Shown here in pieces: positions 51,062 to 60,487 of a stretch of 64,000 bases of DNA. Both the position numbers and the translations under genes were made by a program. The DNA is taken from assembly GCA_047921175.1 (NCBI GenBank), contig JBLRWQ010000001.1:46503-110502 (forward strand), read 5' to 3'. A model generated the notes under the pieces. It had not been told where the DNA came from. It did no database searches and saw only the letters and a list, made by a program, of their open reading frames with translations. Source of the stretch: T1Sed10-7 sp047921175 (GTDB taxonomy: Bacteria; Actinomycetota; Nitriliruptoria; Nitriliruptorales; Nitriliruptoraceae). Numbering within the stretch: the stretch's first letter is position 1; every line of letters starts with the position of its first letter.

Positions 51062-52132
51062 ATGGTCGTGGTGATGCGCGGGAGCGCCAGCACCGCCGAC
51101 ATCGACAAGGTGGTGCGGGCCATCGCCGACGTGGGCGGTGATGCCTTCGTCTCCCGCGGCCGGTCGCAGACGATCATCGGCCTGGTCGGTGACCTGACCC
51201 ACTTCGCTGAGCTGCCCCTGCACGCGTTCCCGGGCGTCGAGGACGTGATCCGGGTCAGCAAGCCCTACAAGCTGGTCAGCAACGACGCGCATCCGCGGCC
51301 GTCGACGGTCTGGGTCGGTGACAGCCCGATCGGTCGGGACACGGTGACCCTGATCGCGGGGCCGTGCGCGGTCGAGACCGAGGAGCAGACCCGGGCGGCC
51401 TGCCGGATGGCGAAGGAGGCCGGGGCCACGATCCTGCGCGGCGGTGCCTACAAGCCGCGCACCTCCCCCTACGCCTTCCAGGGGCTCGGCGAGCCGGGCC
51501 TGGACATCCTGCATGCCACCGCCCGGGAGCTCGGCCTGCCCTTCGTCACCGAGGTGGTCACCCCCGCCGACGTGGAGACGGTGGCCGCCAAGGCCGACAT
51601 GCTCCAGATCGGCGCCCGCAACATGCAGAACTTCCAGCTCCTCAAGGAGGTCGGCATGGCGGGACGGCCCGTGCTGCTCAAGCGGGGGCTGACCGCGACG
51701 ATCGACGAGTGGATCATGGCGGCGGAGTACATCGCCCAGACCGGCAACCTGCAGATCGTGCTGTGCGAGCGCGGCATCCGGACCTACGAGCCGATGACCC
51801 GCAACACCCTGGACGTCTCCGCCGTCCCGGTGGCGCAGTCGCTGACCCACCTGCCGATCGTGATCGACCCCTCACACTCCGGCGGCCGGCGCGAGCTCGT
51901 GCTGCCGCTGATCCGGGCCGGGATCGCGGTCGGCGCGGACGGGATCATCGTCGACGTCCACCCCCGGCCCGAGACCGCCCTGGTGGACGGCCCCCAGGCG
52001 TTGGTGAAGGAGGACATCGTCACGCTGCGCGAGACGGTGGCCCGCTTCACCGAGGCCGCCGGCCGGCAGCTGGCGCGCATCGACCACGAGCGCTCCACGG
52101 GGGCCTGGGGCCGCTCGGCGACGCTCGCCTGA
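51062..52132 (+). CDS. aroF: 3-deoxy-7-phosphoheptulonate synthase, Thermotoga type
   Basis: 356 residues. First step of the shikimate pathway. The N-terminal ~75 residues are the ferredoxin-like regulatory domain (M-V-V-V-M-R-G-S-A-S-T-A-D-I, V-I-R-V-S-K-P-Y-K-L), known in Thermotoga to confer aromatic amino-acid feedback. The barrel has A-G-P-C-A-V-E near 102, R-G-G-A-Y-K-P-R-T-S-P-Y near 125 and the metal site D-P-S-H-S-G-G. ATG 51062 matches the family start; GTG 51041 would add 7 residues. The 222-base leader region (50840-51061) has a GC-rich hairpin near 50928-50945 and nothing further recognised. Confidence 0.95.
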   Translation: MVVVMRGSASTADIDKVVRAIADVGGDAFVSRGRSQTIIGLVGDLTHFAELPLHAFPGVEDVIRVSKPYKLVSNDAHPRPSTVWVGDSPIGRDTVTLIAGPCAVETEEQTRAACRMAKEAGATILRGGAYKPRTSPYAFQGLGEPGLDILHATARELGLPFVTEVVTPADVETVAAKADMLQIGARNMQNFQLLKEVGMAGRPVLLKRGLTATIDEWIMAAEYIAQTGNLQIVLCERGIRTYEPMTRNTLDVSAVPVAQSLTHLPIVIDPSHSGGRRELVLPLIRAGIAVGADGIIVDVHPRPETALVDGPQALVKEDIVTLRETVARFTEAAGRQLARIDHERSTGAWGRSATLA

Positions 52133-52142
52133 ACGGGTCCGC

Positions 52143-53057
52143 TCAGCGCGGAGCGACCCCGAGCGCGTCCGCCAGCGCCGCATCGACCCCGGTCCGCCCG
52201 CTCCACGGGTAGCGCGCTCGCTGGGTGGGGTCCACGACGACCGCACGATGCAGCGCCGAGGGCAGCAGCCCGAGCGCCAGCGGCACGGGGATGCCGGCAC
52301 GGGCTGCGGCCGTGACCGCGACCGCCTCCGGCGGCAGGTAGGGCAGCCGCACCCGCGGTCGGGGCCCCAGCCCGAGGACGCGTCGGACCCGCTCGACCAG
52401 GGCCGCGTAGGTCAGCACGTCGGGCCCGCCGACCTCCAGCACCGAGCCGGCCGGGGCCGGGGCCGGGTCCTCCAGCACCGCCAGCAGCAGCGCGAGGAGA
52501 TCGTCGAGGGCGATCGGCTGGGTGAGGGTCGACGACCAGGGGGCCTGGACCGCGACGGGAGCGCGAGCGGCCGCCTCCAGCAGGGCGAGGGACGCACCGC
52601 CGGCCCCGAGCACGATGCCGGCACGCAGCTCGGTCACCGGCACGCGACCGGCGGCCAGCTCGATCCCGGTCTGATGGCGGGCGTAGAGGTGCGCGGACAG
52701 CGTGGACAGCGCGTCCTCGTCGACGAGGCTGCCGAGGTAGACGATGCGTCCAACGTCGGCGAGCTCGACGGCGTCGCGGAAGGCGGCGGCGAGGGCCCGC
52801 TCGCGGGCCACGAGGTCCCGGACGGTGCCCTCCATGCCGTGCACGAGGTAGAGGGCGGTGTCGGTCCCGACCGCGGCGCGCAGCACGTGCTGCGCGCGTG
52901 CCACGTCCCCCTCGACCACCTCGACGTGCGTCCGCCAGGGGGCTCGGAGCCGGGACCGGTCGCGCACCAGGCAGCGGACCTCGTGCCCTGCCGCAAGGAG
53001 GATGGGCACGAGGGCACCACCGACGAACCCGGTCGCCCCGGTCACCAGCACCCGCAC
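52143..53057 (-). CDS. NAD(P)-binding SDR/NmrA-like protein
   Basis: 304 residues. An N-terminal dinucleotide loop V-T-G-A-T-G-F-V-G-G near residues 5-14, then an atypical short-chain dehydrogenase pattern with Y-L-G-S-L-V-D-E and Y-x-x-x-x-T instead of Y-x-x-x-K (L-Y-A-R-H-Q-T). It resembles the quinone oxidoreductase-like NmrA / DUF2867-associated proteins of actinobacteria. Substrate unknown. GTG 53057 has GGAGGGGAG just upstream. It converges with aroF (10-base gap). Confidence 0.82.
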   Translation of the reverse strand: MRVLVTGATGFVGGALVPILLAAGHEVRCLVRDRSRLRAPWRTHVEVVEGDVARAQHVLRAAVGTDTALYLVHGMEGTVRDLVARERALAAAFRDAVELADVGRIVYLGSLVDEDALSTLSAHLYARHQTGIELAAGRVPVTELRAGIVLGAGGASLALLEAAARAPVAVQAPWSSTLTQPIALDDLLALLLAVLEDPAPAPAGSVLEVGGPDVLTYAALVERVRRVLGLGPRPRVRLPYLPPEAVAVTAAARAGIPVPLALGLLPSALHRAVVVDPTQRARYPWSGRTGVDAALADALGVAPR

Positions 53058-53132
53058 GCTGCTCCCCTCCGCCGCTCTCGCGGTCCGTTGCCGCAGCCCG
53101 TCCGGATCGATGCCGCGACCACGGCCGCACCG

Positions 53133-54158
53133 TCACCCCTCGCCGAGCACCTCTGCCAGCGTCCCGGCCGCCCGCCGGCAGGCCCCGGCGTCGACATCGA
53201 GATGGGTGACGAGCCGCAGCAGGTGCGGGCCCATCGCCCCGATCCGGATCCCGCGGTCGGCGAGCACGGCGACCACCTCGCCGGCGGGCCGGGTGCCGGT
53301 CGGGACGAAGACGATGTTGGTCGCGACCTCGCTCGGATCGAGCAGCCCGGGATGGACCTGGGCGAGGTGGTCCGCGATGGCCCGGGCGTTGGCGTGGTCC
53401 TCGACGAGCCGCTCGCGGTGGTGGGCGAGCGCGTAGCTGCCCGCTGCGGCGAGGACCCCGGCCTGGCGCATCGCCCCGCCGAAACGCCGGCGCCACCGAC
53501 GGGCCTCGGCGATGACCGCTGCGGGGCCGACCGCGAGCGAGCCGACCGGAGCGCCGAGGCCCTTGGACAGGCACACCGTCAGGGCGGTGAACGACGTCCC
53601 GACCGCGACGGGGTCCTCGCCGGTGGCAGTCAGCGCGTTCCACAGCCGGGCGCCGTCGCCGAGCAGCGGCACCGACCGCTCGTCGGCCAGGGCACGCAGG
53701 GGCCGGAGGCGGGCCAGCCCGTGGACCGCACCCCCGCCGCGGTTGGTGGTCTCCTCGACCGCGATGGCGCCCACCTCGGTGTTGGGGAACCCGACGGGCC
53801 GGAGCGCCCGGCGGACCCGCGCGACGTCGAGCCGGCCACGGTCGCCCTCGACGGTGCGGAACTGGACCTGCGCGTTGATCGCCGCCGCCCCGGTCTCGTA
53901 GGCGACGACGTGGGCATCGGCCTCGCAGACCACCTCGGCCCCCGGGGCGACCAGGGCCCGGAGCAGCACCTGGGTGGCCATGACCCCGGTCGGGGTCAGC
54001 ACCGCGGCCTCGTGGCCGAGCAGGCGTGCGACCTGCGCCTCCAGGGCGTTGACGCTCGGGTCCTCGCCGTACTGGTCGTCCCCGACCTCGGCGGCGGCCA
54101 TCGCGGCGCGCATCCCGGCGCTGGGCCGGGTGACGGTGTCGGAGCGCAGGTCGATCAT
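53133..54158 (-). CDS. ltaE: Low-specificity L-threonine aldolase
   Basis: 341 residues, fold-type I PLP enzyme. It begins I-D-L-R-S-D-T-V-T-R-P, the family hallmark, with V-G-D-D-Q-Y-G-E-D-P-S-V near 26-37, D-G-A-R-L-W-N-A near 165 and the PLP Lys in C-L-S-K-G-L-G-A-P-V-G-S near 195. It splits threonine/allo-threonine into glycine and acetaldehyde. ATG 54158 overlaps the upstream IMPase gene (ATGA). Confidence 0.93.
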   Translation of the reverse strand: MIDLRSDTVTRPSAGMRAAMAAAEVGDDQYGEDPSVNALEAQVARLLGHEAAVLTPTGVMATQVLLRALVAPGAEVVCEADAHVVAYETGAAAINAQVQFRTVEGDRGRLDVARVRRALRPVGFPNTEVGAIAVEETTNRGGGAVHGLARLRPLRALADERSVPLLGDGARLWNALTATGEDPVAVGTSFTALTVCLSKGLGAPVGSLAVGPAAVIAEARRWRRRFGGAMRQAGVLAAAGSYALAHHRERLVEDHANARAIADHLAQVHPGLLDPSEVATNIVFVPTGTRPAGEVVAVLADRGIRIGAMGPHLLRLVTHLDVDAGACRRAAGTLAEVLGEG

Positions 54159-54976
54159 GCCGGCACCTCCCGCGCGAGGAACGCGAGCAGGCCATCGTGG
54201 ACGCTTGCGCCGGCAGCCACGATCCCGTCCCGGCGCTCGCCGCCGAGGGTGTGGGCCACCTCGGCGACCCGCCCACCGGCCTCGGTGACCAGCAACCGTC
54301 CGGCGGCCCAGTCCCAGGGGTGCAGGGTGAACTCGACGTAGCCGTCGAGGCGGCCGGCCGCGACCCAGCACAGGTCGAGCGCCGCCGCCCCGCCGCGGCG
54401 GATGTCGCGCACCTGCCCGAGCAGGGCGGCCACGTGCGTCCCCCAGCCGGCGCGCGCCAGCGGATCGTAGGAGAAGCCGGTGGCGACCAGCGCGCGGGAC
54501 AGGTCGTCGACGTGACGGACGGCGAGCCGCCGCGTCCCGAGCCACGCGCCGCCTCCCCGCGCCGCATGGAAGAGCTCCCCCGTGGTGGGCTGCAGCACCG
54601 CGCCCGCGACCGGGCCGTCCGCATCGGTGACGGCGATCGACACCACCCAGGTCGGCTGGCCGTAGAGGAAGTTGACGGTGCCGTCCAGCGGGTCGATGAC
54701 CCAGGTCAGCCCCGTGGTGCCCTCGCGTCGCCCCTCCCCCTCCTCCCCGAGGATCCCATCGTCGGGCCGGGCGGCGGTCAGCAGCCGCACGATGGCGCGT
54801 TCCGCCGCGCCATCGGCCGCCGAGACCGGGTCGGTCGCGCTCTCCTTGTGCCGGACCTTGAGGTCCGCGCCGGCCGCGAGCGCCTCGGCGTGCTGGAGCA
54901 GCACCGCAGCGGCGGCCTCGGCCGCCTGAACGGCGAGCGCACGCAGCGCCTCGGGGTCGGGCGGCGTGCCACCCAT
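54155..54976 (-). CDS. Inositol monophosphatase family protein
   Basis: 273 residues. The metal sites are intact: G-E-E-G near residue 75-78, W-V-I-D-P-L-D-G-T-V-N-F near 90-101 and the C-terminal H-P-W-D-W-A-A-G near 217-224. The last motif lies in the position that binds the third metal. Substrates of such enzymes in actinobacteria include inositol phosphate, histidinol phosphate and fructose-1,6-bisphosphate; this one is not resolvable. ATG 54976 has GAGGAG 5 bases upstream. It is coupled to ltaE. Confidence 0.9.
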   Translation of the reverse strand: MGGTPPDPEALRALAVQAAEAAAAVLLQHAEALAAGADLKVRHKESATDPVSAADGAAERAIVRLLTAARPDDGILGEEGEGRREGTTGLTWVIDPLDGTVNFLYGQPTWVVSIAVTDADGPVAGAVLQPTTGELFHAARGGGAWLGTRRLAVRHVDDLSRALVATGFSYDPLARAGWGTHVAALLGQVRDIRRGGAAALDLCWVAAGRLDGYVEFTLHPWDWAAGRLLVTEAGGRVAEVAHTLGGERRDGIVAAGASVHDGLLAFLAREVPA

Positions 54977-55138
54977 CGCAGCTCCTCGTCTCTCGGTCGC
55001 CGGTCGATCCGGGGTGAGCGTAGTGAGGAACGCCGGCGGTCCCGGCGGGCCGGTGGTTGTCCACAGCTCACGGATCCCCCGTCCGACCCGGCCAGGCTCG
55101 GGCCAGGATGTGGGCTCCCGTCGACCGCGAGGTGCCCC

Positions 55139-55756
55139 ATGACCACCCACCCCCCCGTGTCCACCTGGGACGAGGTCCCCGCCTACCTGCTCGAGGTCGC
55201 CCATCGCGACCTCGGCGTCGCCCCCGTCCCGCTCCCGTCGCTCGTGGCCTTCGCCGGCGACCGACCGATCGCGATCGGGGTGCTGCGCCCCTTCGACGCG
55301 AACGGCCCGGTCCCGGCCCTCATCGAGCTGCTCGCCCTGCTGCTACCGCTCGGCGTGGACCGCCTGGCGTTGACCCTGACCGGCCGGGCCTGGTCCAGCG
55401 AGGACCCCGTGCCCCCGGTCTGTGAGGACGGCGACCTGCGCCAGCCGGTGCTGGTGCTGATCACGGCCGACGCGTCGCGTGGTACCTGCGCGCTGACCAG
55501 CGAGCTGCGGGCGATCCTGCCGGAGGACGACCCGTCCGCGGGCTGGCGCCTGGGCGAGGGCCTCACGGGCGACGAGCTGCCGGAGGCGCCACTGGTGGAC
55601 GCGCTGCGCATCCTGCTGGACCACCGCGACGAGCTCACCGACGAGACCAGCGACGAGGCGCTCGTGACCCAGCTCGGCCGTATCCTGCTGCTCGGCCACG
55701 CGCTGGCGCTGGCGCCGGAACCGACCGAACGGCTCGTCCGCTCCAGTGCCGCGTGA
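55139..55756 (+). CDS. Hypothetical protein
   Basis: 205 residues from ATG 55139, with GAGGTG 8 bases upstream. It reads like a real protein (V-S-T-W-D-E-V-P-A-Y-L-L-E-V-A-H-R-D-L) with alternating strands and helices, acidic overall (many Asp/Glu), and no membrane segment or cysteine pattern. L-A-L-T-L-T-G-R-A-W-S is the most strand-like. No family recognised. It is followed by msrB 37 bases later and is divergent from the IMPase gene. Confidence 0.65.
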   Translation: MTTHPPVSTWDEVPAYLLEVAHRDLGVAPVPLPSLVAFAGDRPIAIGVLRPFDANGPVPALIELLALLLPLGVDRLALTLTGRAWSSEDPVPPVCEDGDLRQPVLVLITADASRGTCALTSELRAILPEDDPSAGWRLGEGLTGDELPEAPLVDALRILLDHRDELTDETSDEALVTQLGRILLLGHALALAPEPTERLVRSSAA

Positions 55757-55793
55757 CGAAGCCCCGGTGACGGCCCCGAGGCGAGGAGCGACG

Positions 55794-56195
55794 ATGACCG
55801 AGCGAGGCGACTGGACCGACGTGCAGTGGCGTGAGGCCCTGGACCCCGAGGCCTACCGCGTGCTGCGCGAGGCCGGGACCGAGCGGCCCTTCACCGGGGC
55901 CTACTGGGACACCACGACCCCGGGGCTGTACCGCTGCGGCGGGTGCGGCGCGGCGCTGTTCCGGTCCGACACGAAGTTCGACGCCCACTGCGGATGGCCG
56001 AGCTTCTACGCGCCGACCGCGCAGGACGCGGTGACCCTGCACGAGGACCGCTCGCTCGGCATGCGTCGCGTCGAGGTGCGCTGCGCCGCCTGCGAGGGGC
56101 ATCTCGGCCACGTGTTCGACGACGCGCCGGACCAGCCGACCGGCCTGCGCTACTGCATCAACTCGGTCTCGTTGGAGCTCGACGAGCAGGCGTGA
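55794..56195 (+). CDS. msrB: Peptide-methionine (R)-S-oxide reductase
   Basis: 133 residues. The zinc-binding C-G-G-C-G near 44 and C-A-A-C-E near 96-100, F-D-A-H-C-G-W-P-S-F-Y, G-H-L-G-H-V-F-D and the catalytic Cys121 in R-Y-C-I-N-S-V are complete. It repairs methionine-R-sulfoxide in proteins. ATG 55794 has GAGGAG 8 bases upstream. Its stop lies 3 bases from the stop of convergent plsC. Confidence 0.96.
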   Translation: MTERGDWTDVQWREALDPEAYRVLREAGTERPFTGAYWDTTTPGLYRCGGCGAALFRSDTKFDAHCGWPSFYAPTAQDAVTLHEDRSLGMRRVEVRCAACEGHLGHVFDDAPDQPTGLRYCINSVSLELDEQA

Positions 56196-56197
56196 GC

Positions 56198-56947
56198 TCA
56201 GTCGGCCTCGTCGCGGTCACGACGGCGGCGGGGACGGCCCTCGTTCGGCGCGACGTCGGACACGTCGACGTCGCCGGACTTGACCTTCGCCCCGTACTCG
56301 TCCACGTACTCCTGCTCCGACAGCAGCATGATCTCGTACATCAGCTCGTCGGTGGCCGCGCGCAGGACGAAGGGGTCCTCGCGGCGGTCGTAGTAGCGGC
56401 TCAGGTCGAGCGGTGTGCCGTAGCGCATCGTCACCGGCGCCCGCTTGGGGATCCGGGCCCCGGTCGGCAAGGCCAGCTCGGTGCCGAGGATCCCGCACGG
56501 GATGATCGGCACCTGCGCCTCCAGCGCCATGCGGACCGGCCCGGTCTTGCCCCGGTACAGGCGTCCATCGGGGCTGCGCGTGCCCTCGGGGTAGATGCCG
56601 AGCAGATCGCCGCTGCGCAGGATGTCGACCCCGGTGGCGAGGCTCGCGTCGCCCTCGCCCTTGCCGCCGCGTCGGACGGGCACGACCCCGGTCCCCTGGA
56701 AGAACCACTTCGTCCGCCAGGAGTCCCAGTAGTCGGACTTCCCCAGGTAGTAGACGGGGCGCGGGATGTTCATGGGCAGGACGAGGGAGTCGATGAACGA
56801 CAGGTGGTTGCAGGCCAGGATGGCCGGCTCGACCGCCGGGACGTGCTCGAGCCCTTCCACCGTGACCTTCAGGTAGGGGTTCAGCACCGGAGGCAGTGCA
56901 CGCCGGAGCGTCCGGTACATCCGTGGTGCGTCCTGCATCCCTGCCAC
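56198..56947 (-). CDS. plsC: 1-acyl-sn-glycerol-3-phosphate acyltransferase
   Basis: 249 residues. H-x4-D acyltransferase motif N-H-L-S-F-I-D near 47-53, then V-P-V-R-R-G-G near 90, I-Y-P-E-G-T-R-S-P-D-G near 120 and V-P-I-I-P-C-G near 147. It makes phosphatidic acid for membrane lipids. The C-terminus ends in a basic tail (R-P-R-R-R-R-D-R-D). The GTG start has GGAGGAG 7 bases upstream. Confidence 0.93.
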   Translation of the reverse strand: MAGMQDAPRMYRTLRRALPPVLNPYLKVTVEGLEHVPAVEPAILACNHLSFIDSLVLPMNIPRPVYYLGKSDYWDSWRTKWFFQGTGVVPVRRGGKGEGDASLATGVDILRSGDLLGIYPEGTRSPDGRLYRGKTGPVRMALEAQVPIIPCGILGTELALPTGARIPKRAPVTMRYGTPLDLSRYYDRREDPFVLRAATDELMYEIMLLSEQEYVDEYGAKVKSGDVDVSDVAPNEGRPRRRRDRDEAD

Positions 56948-57110
56948 GTCGTGCTCCTCCCAGCCGCTCGCGGGTCCACCACCCGCACGCCGCTAGCCTA
57001 GGGAGGCACCCGGGAGGCGTCGAGCGTCGAACCTTCCGAGACGGATGCGCGAGCCGGCCCTGCCGGCGCTACGGTCACGCCGCGACGGGCGTGGCGGATG
57101 CGGAGGAGCT

Positions 57111-57584
57111 GTGGCTGAGGACCTGGGGACCTGGCCGCCCGAGCAGGCGACGGTGCTGCTCGAGGTGCTGGGCGAGGCCGGGCTGACCCCCGATGCCAAG
57201 CGAACCCGGGAGGGCATCCTGGTCACGGTCCCGGATGACCAGTCGGACGAGGCCCACCGCCAGCTGGTGGCCAACATGGACCGCATCGCCCGCGCCGCAC
57301 GACAGCCACGCGGCCAGGGGCCCCGTGGCGGCGCCCGACGTCCCCGGCCGGTCAAGGGCGCCGACCCCACCCCGTCCTCCGGGCCGTCCGGGCCGGGGAA
57401 CCAGGTGGAGCGTGCGATGCGCCCCCTCGGCCTGGTGCTGCTCGGGCTCGTCCTGCTGCTCACCGTCGGACGGGTCTACCCCGTCGCCGCGTTCATCGGC
57501 CTCGGGGTCCTGGTCTACCTGATCGGCAAGCGCATCCAGCAGCAGGGGGGCGGCTCCGGCGGTAGCGGACCCGGCCTGCGCTGA
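57111..57584 (+). CDS. Hypothetical protein with two C-terminal membrane segments
   Basis: 157 residues from GTG 57111 (GGAGGA 3 to 4 bases upstream; the frame is open upstream without protein-like composition). The N-terminal ~65 residues form a small globular domain (P-P-E-Q-A-T-V-L-L-E-V-L-G-E-A-G-L-T), then a basic Gly/Pro linker and two hydrophobic segments (about 103-120 and 122-140). No family recognised. Convergent with the peptidase gene, 3 bases apart. Confidence 0.65.
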   Translation: MAEDLGTWPPEQATVLLEVLGEAGLTPDAKRTREGILVTVPDDQSDEAHRQLVANMDRIARAARQPRGQGPRGGARRPRPVKGADPTPSSGPSGPGNQVERAMRPLGLVLLGLVLLLTVGRVYPVAAFIGLGVLVYLIGKRIQQQGGGSGGSGPGLR

Positions 57585-57587
57585 GCG

Positions 57588-59807
57588 TCAGGTCAGCGCA
57601 TCGCGCAGGAACCGGACCTGGGCGGTGAGGAGCCGCTCTGCCACCACCTCCTGCGGCGTCATGTGCGTGACACCGGACAACGGCAGCACCTGGTGGTCCC
57701 GCCCGTCCGCGAGCAGCGCCGCGGACAGCCGCAGGGTGTGGGCCACGACGACGTTGTCATCGGCGAGTCCGTGGAGCAGCAGCAGCCGGGGCGGTCGGTC
57801 GGGGTCCCAGGCGGCGGCGCCGGGGAGCTCCCCCGCGGCGGTCACGAGGCTGGAGCGCCGGTAGCACTCCGGCGCGGCATCGGGGTGGCCGAGGTAGCGC
57901 TCCGTGTAGTGGGTGTCGTACAGGTGCCAGTCGGTCACCGGGGCACCGGCGACCGCGGCGCGGAAGCGGTCGGGCCGGCGCAGCACCGCCAACGCGGCCA
58001 GGGTGCCCCCGAAGGACCAACCCCGGATCGCGACCCGCGCCCGGTCGAGCCGGGGCTCGAGCTCGGCCGCCGCGTCCAGCGCGGCGAGCTGGTCCTCCAG
58101 CACCGGTCCCGCCAGGTCGCCGTGCACGGCCCGCTCGAAGGCCGGCCCACGCCCCGGCGTCCCGCGGCCGTCGACCACCAGCACGGCGAACCCCTGGTCG
58201 GCCAGCCACTGCGAGGTCCAGAAGGCCGCGTCGCTGGCGACCACACGCTGCGCATGCGGTCCGCCGTAGGGATCGAGGAGGACCGGCAGCCGGCGCTGCC
58301 CGTCGTCGTCGCTCGGCAGGAACAGCGCCGCCTGGAGCCCGCGGCTGCCGAGCTGGAGCAGCCGCGGTCTCGGGGTCAGGCCGGGGTCCAGCGCCCGGAC
58401 CTCGAGCGGCTGTGCCCGCAGGTGCTCCTGGCCTGCCGTGTCGGTGGTCCGCCAGCCCACCACCACGCTGGGGGCACCGGCGCCGAGCACGGCGGCCACC
58501 TCCACCCACGGCGCGGCAGCCGCATCCCCGCCGCCGGTGGCACGTCCCGGGATGCGGCGGCGGACCCCGGCGGGCTCGGACGCCGTCTCGCTCGTGACCT
58601 CGACCCGTCCACCACCACCGACCTCGATCCGGTAGGCATCCGTGCGCATCGGATCGTCGGCCGGCGTGGCCAGCACCTCGAGCACGACGTCGCCCCCGAC
58701 CGGGGTCGCCGACAGCAGCTCGCGGACCTGCAGGCCGGCCGGGCTCACCGCCTGCCCGTCCAGGCAGACGGCCCGGGTGCCGCCGGCACCGAGCTCGGCG
58801 CGGTCCTCCACCGTGATCAGCCGTCCACCCGCCCAGGCGGGCATGCCCGGGACGGGCTCGACCCAGGCGGGGTCGGTGAGGCCGCGCGCGGTGCGGGTCC
58901 GGGCCGTCTCCGGATCGACGGTGCGCACCTCGGCGACGCGCTGATCCCGGCTCTGGACCAGCAAGGTCAGCGGACCACGCTCCCACCGGACGGTGGCGAG
59001 GTAGCCGTCGTCGCGATCCGACCAGGTGACCTGCCGACGCTCGGCCGTCCCGACGTCCACCAACCACAGCTGGACGTCCGCGTTGGCGGTCCCGGCGGCC
59101 GGATAGCGATGGACGCGGGCCGGTTGCCAGGGCGCTGCCGGGTCCGCGAGGGTCCACCCGCTCACGTCACGCTCGTCGACACGGGCGACCGCGAGGGTGG
59201 TGCTGTCCGGCGACCACCAGAACCCGCGCGTGCGTCCCATCTCCTCCGCGGCGATGAACTCGGCCCGGCCCCAGGCCACGTCCGGCTCCTCCACCAACGC
59301 ACGGGTCCGCCCGGGGGCGGTCGGGCCGTCCGCGAGCTCCAGCAGGTGCAGGCCACCGGCGGCGTGGAACGCGACAGCGCGGCCGTCCGGCGCCGGGCGG
59401 GGGTCGAGGACCGCGGACCCGGTGGGATGGTGGACGACCGTCCCGGTGGGGACGTCGACGGTGTACAGCCGGCCGTCGAGGCTGCACGCGACCAGCCGGG
59501 CGTCGTCGTCCGTGGCGTAGGCCACGATGCCCTGCGACTGCTCACGGGTGCGCTCACGCAGCGCCTGCTCCTCCGCGGACGGTGTCGCGTCGCCCGTCGC
59601 GAGCGCATGTGCGTCCAGCAGCTTGTGCGTGCGCCCCGTGCCAGGGTCGTGCCGCCACAGGTGCGCGACCGGGTCGTCACCGGCGTCGGAGCGCAGGAAC
59701 AGCACGACCGGACCCTCGGGACCGAGCACGCTGGTGAAGGACCGTGGCACCCCGAGGGTGAAACGACGGGAGCGGGCCTGCAGGCGCGGGTAGCTGGCCT
59801 GGCTCAC
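57588..59807 (-). CDS. S9-family peptidase (dipeptidyl-peptidase IV-like)
   Basis: 739 residues. The N-terminal two-thirds is a beta-propeller (with W-S-P-D-S-T near 200); the C-terminal alpha/beta hydrolase has the catalytic triad: Ser near 598 in G-W-S-F-G-G, Asp near 682 in H-G-L-A-D-D-N and His near 714 in G-V-T-H-M-T. L-L-D-P-Y-G-G-P-H-A-Q is also typical of the S9B group. E-E-M-G-R near 190 matches the Glu pair that binds the substrate N-terminus in DPP-IV. No signal peptide, so it is probably cytoplasmic. GTG 59807 overlaps the upstream gene. Confidence 0.93.
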   Translation of the reverse strand: MSQASYPRLQARSRRFTLGVPRSFTSVLGPEGPVVLFLRSDAGDDPVAHLWRHDPGTGRTHKLLDAHALATGDATPSAEEQALRERTREQSQGIVAYATDDDARLVACSLDGRLYTVDVPTGTVVHHPTGSAVLDPRPAPDGRAVAFHAAGGLHLLELADGPTAPGRTRALVEEPDVAWGRAEFIAAEEMGRTRGFWWSPDSTTLAVARVDERDVSGWTLADPAAPWQPARVHRYPAAGTANADVQLWLVDVGTAERRQVTWSDRDDGYLATVRWERGPLTLLVQSRDQRVAEVRTVDPETARTRTARGLTDPAWVEPVPGMPAWAGGRLITVEDRAELGAGGTRAVCLDGQAVSPAGLQVRELLSATPVGGDVVLEVLATPADDPMRTDAYRIEVGGGGRVEVTSETASEPAGVRRRIPGRATGGGDAAAAPWVEVAAVLGAGAPSVVVGWRTTDTAGQEHLRAQPLEVRALDPGLTPRPRLLQLGSRGLQAALFLPSDDDGQRRLPVLLDPYGGPHAQRVVASDAAFWTSQWLADQGFAVLVVDGRGTPGRGPAFERAVHGDLAGPVLEDQLAALDAAAELEPRLDRARVAIRGWSFGGTLAALAVLRRPDRFRAAVAGAPVTDWHLYDTHYTERYLGHPDAAPECYRRSSLVTAAGELPGAAAWDPDRPPRLLLLHGLADDNVVVAHTLRLSAALLADGRDHQVLPLSGVTHMTPQEVVAERLLTAQVRFLRDALT

Positions 59808-60487
59808 GTCGGGGATCCGTCGGGCTGGCCCGCCTCGAGGTCGACCACGACGGGCCGATGGTGGCTGGCCTGGTCCACGTGCTCGCCGGTCGGCACGACC
59901 GCGGCGGTGACGCTGAGGGTCGGGTCGACGAACACGAAGTCCTGCCGCGTGCTCGGGTCGCTGGTCGGGTAGGTCAGGCCGAGGCCGGTGCCGACGAGCC
60001 CGAACGCGTCGGTGTAGCGCGCGGCGAACCCGGTGGCGACCGGCGACCGGACCGACTCGTTGAGATCGCAGCCGATCACGCTCGGCTGCTCGATGGTGTC
60101 GAGGAAGGCCAGCAGCTCGGCGAGGTTCGTGCGACGGACCTCCGGACGCAGCCCGAACTGGACCGCGGCCACCGACAGGCCGAGCCCGGCGACGCTGACG
60201 ATCGCGTGGGCCGCCTGCCGGCTCGGGACGTCACGTGGGGTCGTCAGCGGCACGAGGGTGGTGGCCCGCACCCGCACCTGCGGGTCGGCGAGGATCGCGG
60301 TCCCGGTCCCCCGCCGGCCGGCCCGCGTGACGACCTCGAGACCGGCGGTGCGCAGCAGGATCCGAAGCCGCTTGGTCGACGGCAGCTCGAGCAGGCAGAC
60401 GACCGTCGGTGCCACCTCCCGGAGCACCCTCCCGGCGGCCACCGGGTCCAGCCCGGACGAGACGTTGTAGGTGACCAGCCGCATCAC
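59804..60487 (-). CDS. Endonuclease/exonuclease/phosphatase-fold protein
   Basis: 227 residues. M-R-L-V-T-Y-N-V at the start, L-L-E-L-P with metal-binding Glu near 34, V-I-G-C-D-L-N near 137 and a C-terminal S-H-H-R-P-V near 210 are the EEP fold. It may cleave phosphodiester or phospholipid-type bonds; the substrate is not clear. Start GTG 60487 or ATG 60484, both overlapping the ROK gene stop. Confidence 0.88.
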   Translation of the reverse strand: MMRLVTYNVSSGLDPVAAGRVLREVAPTVVCLLELPSTKRLRILLRTAGLEVVTRAGRRGTGTAILADPQVRVRATTLVPLTTPRDVPSRQAAHAIVSVAGLGLSVAAVQFGLRPEVRRTNLAELLAFLDTIEQPSVIGCDLNESVRSPVATGFAARYTDAFGLVGTGLGLTYPTSDPSTRQDFVFVDPTLSVTAAVVPTGEHVDQASHHRPVVVDLEAGQPDGSPT